Assembly (NCBI GenBank): GCA_910577275.1
Contig: CAJTMW010000009.1
Location: forward strand, 1-64,000
Direction: 5' to 3'
DNA: 64,000 nt
DNA from: an uncultured Lachnospiraceae bacterium
GTDB taxonomy: Bacteria > Bacillota > Clostridia > Lachnospirales > Lachnospiraceae
Part shown: positions 34,367 through 42,676 of the stretch, piece by piece
Layout of the letters: every line of letters begins with the position of its first letter
Numbering within the stretch: the first letter of the stretch is position 1
Program-made: the position numbers and the translations under genes
The notes under the pieces: model-generated
Database searches by the model: none
Told to the model about the DNA's origin: nothing
What the model saw: only the letters and a program-made list of their open reading frames with translations

Positions 34367-35893
34367 ATGATACCATTAAAGATAGAAACTTTGCTTGAGG
34401 GACGTGTCGTTGAACATGACCGTGTAGAGTATAAAACAGGCTGGAATCCAAATGATATTATTCATTCTATTTGTGCTTTTGCAAATGACTATGATAACAC
34501 TAATGGCGGATATATTGTCATAGGGGTAAAAGAAAGTAATGGTATGCCGGTATTTCCGTTAGAAGGTGTTCCGAAGGAAAGGTTAGATTCCATACAGCAG
34601 GAAATATTTCAGTACTGTAATCAGATTATTCCAAGGTACATTCCAAGAATGGAAGTGGTTGATTATAAGAATGAAGGAATTTATTTGATATATCTATGGT
34701 GTTCAGCAGGTGACAGCGGTCCTTATCAGGCGCCGAAATCAGTGTATGTTGAAAATAGTGAAAAAGCTGACAAAAGTTTGAAATATTGGATTAGACCGGC
34801 ATCTCTTACGACAGATGCGAAACAGGATGAAATATCTGAACTATTTGATAAATTTAATTCCGTGCCATTTGATGACCGTGTCAATAGAAAGGCAAAAATT
34901 GATAATATCAGGAGAGGCTATCTTGAAGATTTTATCAGGAAGAGTAACAGTAGTCTGGTAAGGGAACTGGACAGCAGTTCATTAGAGGAACTTCTGCTTG
35001 CGCAGGAAGTTGCAAATGAGACAGATACAGAATTGGATATCAGAAATATCGGTGTATTAATGTTTGCGGAAAATCCGGAGAAGCTGATTCCGGGGGCATA
35101 TATTGAGCTGATTAGATTTCATTCAGAAGAAGCCGAGGCATCTGATGATTTTACGGAAAAAACATTTACAGGACCAATATGGAAACAGGTTCAGGAAGCT
35201 TTGGATTATATAAAGACGACAGTGATTGAGCAAAAAGTTGTAAAGGTTCAGGGTCAGGCAGAAGCAGAACGATATTTTAATTATCCATATAATGCATTGG
35301 AAGAAACATTGGTAAATGCAGTATTTCATAAGTCCTATCGCGAGCCGGAACCAGTGGAAATCCGTATATATGTGGATAGCATTCAGATACTTAATTACCC
35401 TGGACTTGCTAAATGGATTAATCTTGAGCGTTTTGCATCAGGTAAAGTGAAAGGAAGGAAATATCGTAACAGAAGAATTGGAGAATTATTTAAAGAGATT
35501 GATTTATCTGAAAAAAAGGGAACAGGTATTCCGAAAATATTAAGAGAACTGAAACAAAATGGTTCACCAGAGCCTGAGTTTGATATGGATGAAGAAAGAA
35601 CCTATTTGAATGCGATTATTCGCATAAGAGACGGTTTTGAAAGAAAAGAGAAAATGTCCGAATCAATGTCCGAATCAATGTCCGAATCAATGTCCGAATT
35701 GGAGAGGGCAAGAATGCAGATTATTTTGATTTATTTGGAAACAAATAAAGAAATAAATAGTTCTGTTGCAGCGAAGTTGCTGGAAGTTGAGATAAAGACG
35801 GCAAGTCGTTTGTTGTCGAAGGCTGAAAAGCTGGATATCCTTAAAGGTACTGGAAAAACAAAAAATAAAATATATTTTCGAGGATTATGCTAA
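34367..35893 (+). CDS. AlbA_2/Schlafen-type DNA-binding protein with HATPase-like domain
   Basis: Protein of 508 residues. N-terminal AlbA_2 (Schlafen-like) domain, about 10-130: VEYKTGWNPNDIIHSICAFAN, then GGYIVIGVKE. Middle region with RNIGVLMFAENPEKLIPGAYIELIRF. HATPase_c_4-like segment YPYNALEETLVNAVFHKSYREPEPVEIRIY and ELFKEIDLSEKKGTGIPKIL, and a C-terminal winged helix (about 440-508). Such proteins are presumed transcriptional regulators or defence-linked; the role here is unknown. The gene is more A/T-rich than its neighbours, as expected for a mobile accessory gene. An in-frame 12-bp repeat encodes MSES units before the winged helix. Confidence 0.82.
   Translation: MIPLKIETLLEGRVVEHDRVEYKTGWNPNDIIHSICAFANDYDNTNGGYIVIGVKESNGMPVFPLEGVPKERLDSIQQEIFQYCNQIIPRYIPRMEVVDYKNEGIYLIYLWCSAGDSGPYQAPKSVYVENSEKADKSLKYWIRPASLTTDAKQDEISELFDKFNSVPFDDRVNRKAKIDNIRRGYLEDFIRKSNSSLVRELDSSSLEELLLAQEVANETDTELDIRNIGVLMFAENPEKLIPGAYIELIRFHSEEAEASDDFTEKTFTGPIWKQVQEALDYIKTTVIEQKVVKVQGQAEAERYFNYPYNALEETLVNAVFHKSYREPEPVEIRIYVDSIQILNYPGLAKWINLERFASGKVKGRKYRNRRIGELFKEIDLSEKKGTGIPKILRELKQNGSPEPEFDMDEERTYLNAIIRIRDGFERKEKMSESMSESMSESMSELERARMQIILIYLETNKEINSSVAAKLLEVEIKTASRLLSKAEKLDILKGTGKTKNKIYFRGLC
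35654..35701 (+). repeat. 12-bp tandem repeat, in frame
   Basis: ATGTCCGAATCA three times and a fourth copy ending TTG (35654-35701), encoding MSES MSES MSES MSEL in the linker before the winged helix of the AlbA_2 protein. Unit length is a multiple of three, so copy-number change would lengthen the linker without breaking the gene. Confidence 0.9.
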
Positions 35894-35961
35894 TGAATGT
35901 CATAAGAACGGATTAAGATAATTAAATTTGTTCATGGCATCTACATAGTTCTCTGATGATT

Positions 35962-36525
35962 TTAAGTTGAGGGCAGAGATGAAATGAATGCTCTTATCTG
36001 TGGAGCCAACAGACCAATTAGAGGATACGCCACTCCCACTCCACATAAAAGCAATGCCCAGCGTCTATCGTGTTTTTGCATGATTGGGACATAAAATAAA
36101 TCAGGATTTTCAGGGGCATAATATAAATCTACCTGCTGTCCTGTTTTTACATAGCTGCGCCCATATCCGACCGAAGATTTGACACGATATTGTTTTTCCC
36201 CGGCCTGAAACTCATATTGGGGAAAATAGCTTCGCCTGTTTCCTTCCCCTATCTTCAATTTGCTTTCCACAGTAACAACAATGGCTTTAGCTAAAACAGT
36301 GGAATGTGAACGTTCTTTCAATAGCCGCCAACGCATGCGCATACCCATAGCAAAGAAAATCAGCGGAATGATTGTGAAACCTGCGTCTGCAATACGTTCG
36401 TCCGTTTCCCGGCCGGGCTGAGAAATGATAATTCCTGCAAAAATGAAGCACGCCAATGGCCATAAAACAGCAAAGAAATACCATCGTTTCAATGCAGCAT
36501 TCCCTGAATCTGTTTTCGCATCCAT
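35962..36525 (-). CDS. DUF3592-type membrane protein
   Basis: Protein of 187 residues. Two N-terminal TM helices (about 15-33 and 50-65), a beta-rich middle part with the DUF3592 pattern (YFPQYEFQAGEKQYRVKSSVGYGRS, then GQQVDLYYAPENPDLFYVP), and a C-terminal TM helix. Function of the family is unknown; it is often a stand-alone membrane protein. Isolated on the minus strand between the AlbA_2 gene and metF. A GGAGG-like ribosome binding site precedes the start. Confidence 0.82.
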   Translation of the reverse strand: MDAKTDSGNAALKRWYFFAVLWPLACFIFAGIIISQPGRETDERIADAGFTIIPLIFFAMGMRMRWRLLKERSHSTVLAKAIVVTVESKLKIGEGNRRSYFPQYEFQAGEKQYRVKSSVGYGRSYVKTGQQVDLYYAPENPDLFYVPIMQKHDRRWALLLCGVGVAYPLIGLLAPQIRAFISSLPST

Positions 36526-36666
36526 GTCCCAATTACCTCCAAATTCCGATTGGCTGTTGCGTTCAGTCTAGCACATTTATGGAATGTCTACAAGATTCCG
36601 TGTATGAAAAAGCAAAAAGAATGAAAACTCCGCGCTACGGAAACCGCTTTTCATAAAACCATCCAT

Positions 36667-36695
36667 TTGCATTTCCGCCCAATCCCATGTATAAT
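36667..36695 (+). promoter_or_regulatory. metF promoter
   Basis: TTGCAT (36667-36672), 17-bp spacer, TATAAT (36690-36695), 48 bases before the metF ATG. A near-identical copy lies at 34131-34159. The short leader leaves no room for an S-box riboswitch. Confidence 0.75.
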
Positions 36696-36743
36696 TTGAA
36701 CGTCAGATAAATTCAATTTAAGCTGCGGGAAAGGAAAACATAA

Positions 36744-37616
36744 ATGAAAGTTACAGAAATATTTGAAGCGCGGAAAAAGGAAGGCAAGCCGGTTCTGTCC
36801 TTTGAAATCTTTCCGCCCAAAAAGGAGGAAGCATTAAAAAACATTGACGCCACGTTAGAGCGGCTTTGCGATTTGCGGCCGGATTTTATCAGCGTGACCT
36901 TCGGGGCAGGAGGCAGCGCTGCGGACAACAAGACCATTGAGATTGCAAAAAAGATTAAAAATAACTACCATGTGGAGCCTATCGTCCACCTGACCTGTCT
37001 CCATTACGGGAAAAATGAAATCAGCGAAATGCTGAAATATCTGGAGGTCGCGGGGGTGGAGAATATTCTGGCGCTTCGGGGCGACGTCAATCCCAATATT
37101 CCTGTGAAAAATGATTTTAAATATGCAAGCGAGCTGGTGGAATACATAAAGAGCCGGGGAAATTTCCACATCAGCGGGGCATGTTATCCCGAAACCCATC
37201 TGGAGGCAAAGGACGCCGTTTCGGATATCCACAATCTGAAAAAGAAGGTTGACGCCGGAGTCACCCATCTGGTGTCCCAGCTGTTTTTCGACAATGAGTT
37301 TTTTTACAGATTTTATGAAAAAACGCGGATTGCCGGAATCGACGTGCCGGTGGAGGCGGGAATTATGCCGGTGACCAACAAGGCGCAGATTGAGCGCATG
37401 GTAAATACCTGCGGCGCGTCGCTGCCCGGTAAATTTCAGAAGATTATTCATAAATATGAAGATAAAAAAGAGGCGCTTTTCGACGCCGGAATGGTGTATG
37501 CGCTCAACCAGATTGTGGATTTGATAGCCAATGACGTGGACGGGATTCACATTTACACCATGAACAATGTGAAAATTGCAGACAGGATTTGCGAGGGCAT
37601 CAAGAGTCTGATATAA
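36744..37616 (+). CDS. metF: Methylenetetrahydrofolate reductase
   Basis: Flavoenzyme of 290 residues, the normal bacterial length, reducing 5,10-methylene-THF to 5-methyl-THF for methionine synthesis or the Wood-Ljungdahl pathway. Recognised from LSFEIFPPKKEE (catalytic Glu), FISVTFGAGGS, HLTCLHYGKNEI, ILALRGD, CYPETHLEAKD, LVSQLFFDNE and VEAGIMPVTN. Transcribed from the promoter at 36667 with a ribosome binding site GGGAAAGGA. Only 143 bases separate it from the reductase gene downstream. Confidence 0.95.
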   Translation: MKVTEIFEARKKEGKPVLSFEIFPPKKEEALKNIDATLERLCDLRPDFISVTFGAGGSAADNKTIEIAKKIKNNYHVEPIVHLTCLHYGKNEISEMLKYLEVAGVENILALRGDVNPNIPVKNDFKYASELVEYIKSRGNFHISGACYPETHLEAKDAVSDIHNLKKKVDAGVTHLVSQLFFDNEFFYRFYEKTRIAGIDVPVEAGIMPVTNKAQIERMVNTCGASLPGKFQKIIHKYEDKKEALFDAGMVYALNQIVDLIANDVDGIHIYTMNNVKIADRICEGIKSLI

Positions 37617-37759
37617 GAATTTGCATCCGCGCGCATTTTAAGGCGCTGCCAGCAGGCACAAAAAGCCGGTAAGGAAAGATTTGAGTCTGCGCTGCGTCCA
37701 TAAACGTAAGAAGCCAGGCTGGCTTTGCGCAATAAAGCAGCGTGGAAATGAGGAGAAAC

Positions 37760-38479
37760 ATGAGAAAGAAAGCGCTGATTACGGGAGCTTCAAGGGGAAT
37801 CGGGAGAGCGGCGGCATATGCCCTTGCAAAGGACGGCTACGACCTGTTTCTGGTATGCAGAAAATCCGGGGAGGCTCTTTTAAAGGTAAAGGAAGAACTG
37901 GAAAGAAAATACGGCGTTTTTTGCGAGACGGCGCTTTGCGACGTGTCTGACCCGAAGCAGGTGGAGGAGACGGTGGGCAGGGCGGGGGATATCCATGTGC
38001 TGGTTAATAACGCCGCCGTATCCTGTGTGAGTCTGCTTACGGATATGACATTGGAGGAGTGGCACAGGGTAATCGACACCAATCTGAATTCCCTGTTTTA
38101 CGCCAGCCGTCTGGCGGTGCCTCAGATGGTGCGCCGGAAGGAAGGGAAAATTATCAATGTTTCCTCCGTCTGGGGAAACGCGGGGGCGTCCATGGAGGTG
38201 GCCTACAGCGCGTCAAAGGGAGGGGTCAACAGCTTTACAAAAGCCCTTGCAAAGGAGCTTGCGCCCAGCAATATTCAGGTGAACGGCGCGGCCTTTGGCG
38301 TGATTGATACGGATATGAACGCCTGCTTTTCCGGGGAGGAGCTGGAAGCGCTTGCGGAGGAGATTCCGGCAGGCAGAATGGGAACCGCGCAGGAAGCCGG
38401 GGAAATCATCCGCTGGCTGGCTGGCGCGCCGGCGTATCTCACAGGGCAGATTATCACCATGGACGGCGGCTGGATGTAG
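37760..38479 (+). CDS. SDR-family reductase, YmfI/FabG-like
   Basis: Short-chain dehydrogenase of 239 residues: TGASRGIG, VNNAAVS (for NNAG), SSVWGNAGASMEVAYSASKGG carrying Ser, Tyr and Lys of the active site, then GVIDTDMN and GQIITMDGG. The SSVWG..GAS.EVAYSASK pattern is characteristic of the YmfI group, known as the EF-P 5-aminopentanone reductase of Bacillus subtilis; FabG-type ketoacyl reductase is the alternative. ATG 37760 is preceded by AGGAGA; a start six codons upstream is not supported. In clostridia YmfI-like enzymes modify the Lys of EF-P, so linkage to efp elsewhere would help decide. Confidence 0.82.
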   Translation: MRKKALITGASRGIGRAAAYALAKDGYDLFLVCRKSGEALLKVKEELERKYGVFCETALCDVSDPKQVEETVGRAGDIHVLVNNAAVSCVSLLTDMTLEEWHRVIDTNLNSLFYASRLAVPQMVRRKEGKIINVSSVWGNAGASMEVAYSASKGGVNSFTKALAKELAPSNIQVNGAAFGVIDTDMNACFSGEELEALAEEIPAGRMGTAQEAGEIIRWLAGAPAYLTGQIITMDGGWM

Positions 38480-38638
38480 CGTGTGCACAACATGCGTATA
38501 GCATATGCATAGCGTATGCACAGGCTTTGGCGGGGTTGTCTGTATATGACGGAAAAGATTGGATAACATAAGGACTATGCACACATATAATATAGAAGAA
38601 ACGCAAATATCAAGGCGAAGTGCAGGAAAGAGGAAAAT
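38480..38638. other. Intergenic region with short alternating GCATATGC-like repeats
   Basis: The first 45 bases contain TGTGCACA, GCGTATAGC, GCATATGC and GCGTATGCAC, partly palindromic and partly direct repeats. A possible operator or a structured 3' end; no terminator or promoter with standard spacing could be placed. The rest shows an A/T-rich run before the ribosome binding site AGGAAAGAGG. Confidence 0.35.
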
Positions 38639-39688
38639 ATGTATGATATTGTGATTATCGGTTCCGGTCCCGCCGGTTTATCGGCGTCCATTTACGCAAA
38701 ACGGGCCGGTCTTAAAGCGGTAACATTGGAACAGAGCCCTATGAGCGGCGGGCAGGTGCTTAATACCTATGAGGTTGACAATTACCCGGGACTGCCGGGC
38801 ATTAACGGATTCGAGCTTGGCATGAAATTCCGGGAACATGCGGATAAGCTTGAATGCGAGTTTAAAAATGCGGCTGTCCTTAAAATAAGAAAAATTGCAG
38901 CAAAAGGGCTTAAAGAGCCGGAGGCGGAGCTGCATGCGGCGTCTTTGGAGAGCCGTATCCACGGGGGAAAGAAAGAGCAGCCCTCCGGTTTCGTGGTAGA
39001 GCCGGGGAGAGAGGAGCAGCCCTCCGGTTTCGTGGTGGAGACGGACAGTGGGGAAATCAGGACAAAAACGGTTCTGGCCGCCATGGGCGCGACCCATGCG
39101 AAGCTAGGCGTTCCCGGGGAAAGCGAATTTACCGGCAGAGGGGTTTCCTACTGCGCAACCTGCGACGGCGCGTTTTTCCGGGGGAAGGTAACGGCGGTAA
39201 TCGGCGGCGGCGACGTTGCGGTGGAGGACGCTATTTTTCTTGCAAGAGGCTGCGAAAAGGTTTATCTGATTCACAGACGGGACGAATTGCGCGCGGCCGC
39301 CATTTTGCAGAAAGAGCTGATGGCGCTTCCCAATGTGGAAATTCTGTGGGACACCGTTGCGGAGCGCATTGAGGGGGAAGGCCAGGTACAGAGCCTTGCG
39401 GTTAAAAATGTAAAGACGGGCAAAGCGAAAGAACTTTCCGTGGACGGCGTTTTTGTGGCGGTGGGGATTATTCCGTCCAGCGACATTATGAAGGACGTTG
39501 CGGATTGTGACAATAAAGGGTATCTCATTGCCGGAGAGGACTGCGCCTCCAGTACGCCGGGGATTTTTGCAGCCGGGGATATACGGACAAAGAAGCTGCG
39601 CCAGATAGTGACGGCTGCGGCGGACGGCGCAAATGCAATTACTTCCGTTCTGGAATATTTTACCGCCGGAATTGTTACAAAATATTAA
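38639..39688 (+). CDS. Thioredoxin-reductase-like flavoprotein with internal insertion
   Basis: FAD/NADPH oxidoreductase of 349 residues. FAD motif GSGPAG (residues 8-13), redox pair CATC in GVSYCATCDGAFF, NADPH motif GGGDVAVE, and GIFAAGDIR near the C-terminus. Expected to reduce thioredoxin or a related small disulfide protein. Usual length is 300-320; the excess is a Gly/Glu-rich insertion (about 93-132) in the first FAD half, which contains two copies of EQPSGFVVE. No thioredoxin gene is adjacent. Confidence 0.88.
   Translation: MYDIVIIGSGPAGLSASIYAKRAGLKAVTLEQSPMSGGQVLNTYEVDNYPGLPGINGFELGMKFREHADKLECEFKNAAVLKIRKIAAKGLKEPEAELHAASLESRIHGGKKEQPSGFVVEPGREEQPSGFVVETDSGEIRTKTVLAAMGATHAKLGVPGESEFTGRGVSYCATCDGAFFRGKVTAVIGGGDVAVEDAIFLARGCEKVYLIHRRDELRAAAILQKELMALPNVEILWDTVAERIEGEGQVQSLAVKNVKTGKAKELSVDGVFVAVGIIPSSDIMKDVADCDNKGYLIAGEDCASSTPGIFAAGDIRTKKLRQIVTAAADGANAITSVLEYFTAGIVTKY
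38975..39036 (+). repeat. 39-bp internal duplication in the thioredoxin-reductase-like gene
   Basis: GAGCAGCCCTCCGGTTTCGT starts at 38975 and again at 39014, 39 bp (13 codons) apart, encoding EQPSGFVVE twice. Identity over more than 20 bases with no codon drift indicates a recent in-frame duplication. Confidence 0.9.
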
Positions 39689-39761
39689 AAATTGTATAGT
39701 AAATATTGGAAAATATAAAACAAACGCTGCTACGCTGCGCGTGCCAGCTTATTGTAAGAAG

Positions 39762-39802
39762 AATGCGACAGAATGATGAAAAATCAGGCTGCCGCATTTT
39801 TT
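39762..39802 (+). terminator. Intrinsic terminator after the thioredoxin-reductase-like gene
   Basis: AATGCG-A-CAG pairs with CTG-C-CGCATT, followed by TTTT. Lies in the 245-bp intergenic region 39689-39933. Confidence 0.7.
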
Positions 39803-39847
39803 CAGGCACTTTTGGGCGGTTTCGGGGGATTTTTTGTAATGAAGCGG

Positions 39848-39876
39848 TTGACAGGAGGGAGGTAAGGTGATATATT
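39848..39876 (+). promoter_or_regulatory. Promoter of the SH3-NlpC/P60 gene
   Basis: TTGACA (39848-39853), 17-bp spacer, TATATT (39871-39876); ATG follows 57 bases downstream of the -10, with ribosome binding site CGGAGG. Confidence 0.75.
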
Positions 39877-39933
39877 TATTTAAAAGATGTAACAAATTTG
39901 TAATAATTCTCAGGATAAGCAACGGAGGTTCTC

Positions 39934-41289
39934 ATGCGTAGAAGAATCGGAAAAACAGGTAAGCGAACCGCAGTCTGTGCAGTATCGGCAGTTCTTTTGT
40001 TTTCCAGCATGAATTTGGATATATTGGCGGCGGATGTAAACGGTCTTCCCTCCGCAGGGATTGATTTCTTTTTATCATCCAACGCAACGAGCGTAAAGAG
40101 TCTGAAAGAGGAAGAAGATGAAGTAAAGTCTTCTGTTGAGAAAAAGGAAAGCGGAGAGCTTTCTGATAATAAGGAAGAGGACGCGGCGGCACAGGCTACG
40201 GCAACTGCAACATCTTCTCCCACAGCGACACCGTCTCCCACGGCGGAGCCCGCGGAGGAGCCGGAAGAAGAAAAGGTAATCGAAGAAACAGTGATGGCGT
40301 CCACCACAAAGAGCGTCAACCAGATAGAAAGAAAGCTGGAGGCAAAGCGTGAGGAAAAGGGATTTAAGTCACTGGTAATCGCGGACGTAAACGATTATGT
40401 CAATGTAAGGAGCCTCCCCAGCGAGGAGGGGGAAATCCTTGGAAAATTATATGACGATTCCGTAGGCGAGTTTATTTCCGAGCAGGACGGATGGTATGAA
40501 ATCACCTCCGGCAGCGTGACAGGTTATGTGAAAGCCGAATACTGCGTGACAGGCGACGATGCGGTTGACTTGGCGAAAAAGGTCGGCACCAGAATTGCCA
40601 CAGTAACCACAACCACCCTGAAGGTTCGCGAGGAGCCCGGCATGGACGCCACGGTTCTGGGGCTTGTGCCTATCGAAGACCAGCTTCTGGTTACGGAAGA
40701 ACTGGACGGATGGGTAAAGGTGGATATCGAGGAAGGCTACGGATATGTTTCCACTGATTACGTAACGCTTTCCACCGAATTTGTAAAAGCAGAGTCCAGG
40801 GCGGAAGAAGAAGCCAGACTGGCGAAGGAAGCGGCGGAAAGAAGAGCAGCCCAGGCGGCAGCGGCAAAGGCAAGCAGAAAGTCTTCTTCCTCATCATCTT
40901 CGGGAAGCGCGCCTGCGCCTGTGATTCCCTCCGGCAGCGGAAGCGAGCTTGGAGCGGCAGTTGCAAATTATGCATGCCAGTTTGTGGGAAATCCCTACGT
41001 ATGGGGCGGCACCAGCCTTACAAACGGTGCGGACTGCTCCGGTTTCGTAATGAGCGTTTACAACAACTTCGGCGTCAGCCTGCCTCATTCGTCGGCTGCG
41101 GACAGAAGCGTAGGCTCGTCGGTAGGCGGCCTTGAAAACGCACAGCCCGGCGATATCGTATGCTACTCCGGCCATGTTGGAATTTATGTAGGAAACGGAC
41201 AGATAGTTCACGCTTCCACGGCAAAGACGGGAATCATTATTTCGGATGCAAGCTACCGTTCCGTGCTTTCAGTGAGAAGAATTTTCTAA
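39934..41289 (+). CDS. Secreted SH3-domain NlpC/P60 peptidoglycan hydrolase
   Basis: Secreted cell-wall endopeptidase of 451 residues. Signal peptide 1-33 (ends LDILAAD); a disordered Thr/Pro/Glu linker (about 85-115); two SH3b domains (about 150-205, DYVNVRSLPSEEGEILGKL, and 225-285, TLKVREEPGMDATVLGLV); an Ala/Glu/Lys coiled linker and Ser-run; then NlpC/P60 (about 335-451). Its Cys is in GADCSGFVMSVY, with His in YSGHVGIYVGNG and a third residue near QIVHAST. SH3b domains bind the wall; the enzyme would cut D-gamma-glutamyl-diaminopimelate bonds. Own promoter and terminator, so monocistronic. Confidence 0.92.
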   Translation: MRRRIGKTGKRTAVCAVSAVLLFSSMNLDILAADVNGLPSAGIDFFLSSNATSVKSLKEEEDEVKSSVEKKESGELSDNKEEDAAAQATATATSSPTATPSPTAEPAEEPEEEKVIEETVMASTTKSVNQIERKLEAKREEKGFKSLVIADVNDYVNVRSLPSEEGEILGKLYDDSVGEFISEQDGWYEITSGSVTGYVKAEYCVTGDDAVDLAKKVGTRIATVTTTTLKVREEPGMDATVLGLVPIEDQLLVTEELDGWVKVDIEEGYGYVSTDYVTLSTEFVKAESRAEEEARLAKEAAERRAAQAAAAKASRKSSSSSSSGSAPAPVIPSGSGSELGAAVANYACQFVGNPYVWGGTSLTNGADCSGFVMSVYNNFGVSLPHSSAADRSVGSSVGGLENAQPGDIVCYSGHVGIYVGNGQIVHASTAKTGIIISDASYRSVLSVRRIF

Positions 41290-41308
41290 AAGAATAGATA
41301 AAAGAGCG

Positions 41309-41360
41309 TTCCCATAGGAATCGCGTCCCGGTTAAAGGGCGGATTTCTATGGGATTTTTA
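41309..41360 (+). terminator. Strong intrinsic terminator
   Basis: TCCCATAG and CTATGGGA close a long hairpin with an inner CCC/GGG stem, followed by TTTTTA. Ends the NlpC/P60 transcript. Confidence 0.85.
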
Positions 41361-41397
41361 TATATGAAAAAGGCGCCTTTATATGTCTGGAAAATTG

Positions 41398-41426
41398 TGG
41401 ACATCCTTCATAGATTTCAGTATAAT
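41398..41426 (+). promoter_or_regulatory. Promoter of the second sugar ABC operon
   Basis: TGGACA (41398-41403), 17-bp spacer, TATAAT (41421-41426). A leader of about 130 nt precedes the ATPase gene. Confidence 0.75.
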
Positions 41427-41564
41427 GTGGAAAGATACTATAAGTCTGGCAAAAGTATGAATTGTGACAGAATCCAGATATAAGCAGCATACGGCGGAGT
41501 TTTTGCCTGTACGGAATCCATCAGCTCCGCTGTGCACATAAGACTGCGCAGAAATGAGGAAAAC

Positions 41565-42665
41565 ATGAAAGTTGTATTACAGAACCTGACGAAAAAATTC
41601 CCGGGACGTGAGAGGAAAAACCGCACGGAGGTGGTTGCCGTCAATGATTTTTCCTTCGAAATTCCCGACGGAAAGCTGATTGGCCTTTTGGGCCCCTCCG
41701 GGTGCGGAAAGAGCACGACTCTTAATTTAATCAGCGGCCTTTTGAAGCCCACGAGCGGGAGAATTTTTTTCGGAGAGGACGACGTTACGGATTTGCCGCC
41801 GGAAAACAGAGGAATCGGACTGGTATTTCAGAACTACGCGCTGTACCCGCACCTGACGGTGAAGCAGAATATCCTTTTTCCTCTGCAGAATTTCAAGGGA
41901 AAGGACAAGCTGTCAAAGGCGGAAATGCTGGAAAAGGCCGGCGAGGCGGCGAAGCTTGTCCAGATTGAGGAGCTGATGGAGAGAAAGCCCGGCGAGCTCT
42001 CCGGCGGACAGCAGCAGAGAGTGGCAATTGCCCGCGCGCTGGTGAAGATGCCCCGTGTGCTTTTGCTTGACGAGCCCCTCTCCAACCTTGACGCCCGCCT
42101 CCGCCTCCAGACGAGGGAGGAAATCAGGCGGATTCAAAAGGAAACGGGGATTACCACCATATTCGTCACCCACGACCAGGAGGAGGCCATGAGCATATCC
42201 GATATGATTGTGGTGATGAAGGACGGAATCGTCCAGCAGATTGGAAAACCCCAGGAGGTTTACGACAGTCCCGCCAACCTTTTCGTGGCGAAATTTTTAG
42301 GGACGCCTCCCATCAATGTTTTTGACGGACAAATCAAAGACGGCAGGCTCTGCATCGGAGGAGACGCCGTGATGGAGCTTAAAAATGCGGAAAACCGGGA
42401 GGTATACGTCGGCATCAGGCCGGAGGGATTTCTTCTTCGGGAGGACGGCCCTTTTCAGTGCGAGCTTTCCGGCATCGAGGTTATGGGGCGGGACATCAGT
42501 GTGCTTTGCACCAACAGGGCTTCCTTAAACCCCACGGTCCGCGCGATTATCGGAACGGAGAATAATATTAACATCGAAAAGCTTTCCGCAAGGTTTGCCC
42601 TTGCCCCCCATAAAGTGTTCCTTTTTGATAAGGAGACGGAGAAGAAAGTGGAGTTTGACAGATAA
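41565..42665 (+). CDS. Sugar ABC transporter ATPase, UgpC/MsmX-like
   Basis: ATPase of 366 residues: Walker A GPSGCGKST (near 43-51), signature LSGGQQQRVAIARAL, Walker B VLLLDEPLSNLDA, switch His FVTHDQEEAM, then a TOBE-type C-terminal domain (about 240-366) that contacts regulators. The length and TOBE domain fit the CUT1 class, some of which energise several importers. GAGGA precedes ATG 41565; GTG at 41532 is less likely. First gene of an operon with two permeases and a binding protein; it could also serve the LipO-type system at 6-12 kb, which lacks an ATPase. Confidence 0.92.
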   Translation: MKVVLQNLTKKFPGRERKNRTEVVAVNDFSFEIPDGKLIGLLGPSGCGKSTTLNLISGLLKPTSGRIFFGEDDVTDLPPENRGIGLVFQNYALYPHLTVKQNILFPLQNFKGKDKLSKAEMLEKAGEAAKLVQIEELMERKPGELSGGQQQRVAIARALVKMPRVLLLDEPLSNLDARLRLQTREEIRRIQKETGITTIFVTHDQEEAMSISDMIVVMKDGIVQQIGKPQEVYDSPANLFVAKFLGTPPINVFDGQIKDGRLCIGGDAVMELKNAENREVYVGIRPEGFLLREDGPFQCELSGIEVMGRDISVLCTNRASLNPTVRAIIGTENNINIEKLSARFALAPHKVFLFDKETEKKVEFDR

Positions 42666-42676
42666 GGAGCGGCATT

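Noticed and set aside
38480..38638. Attachment site or integrase target
   Set aside because: Short palindromic GCATATGC-type motifs occur, but no integrase gene, tRNA or duplicated border was found.
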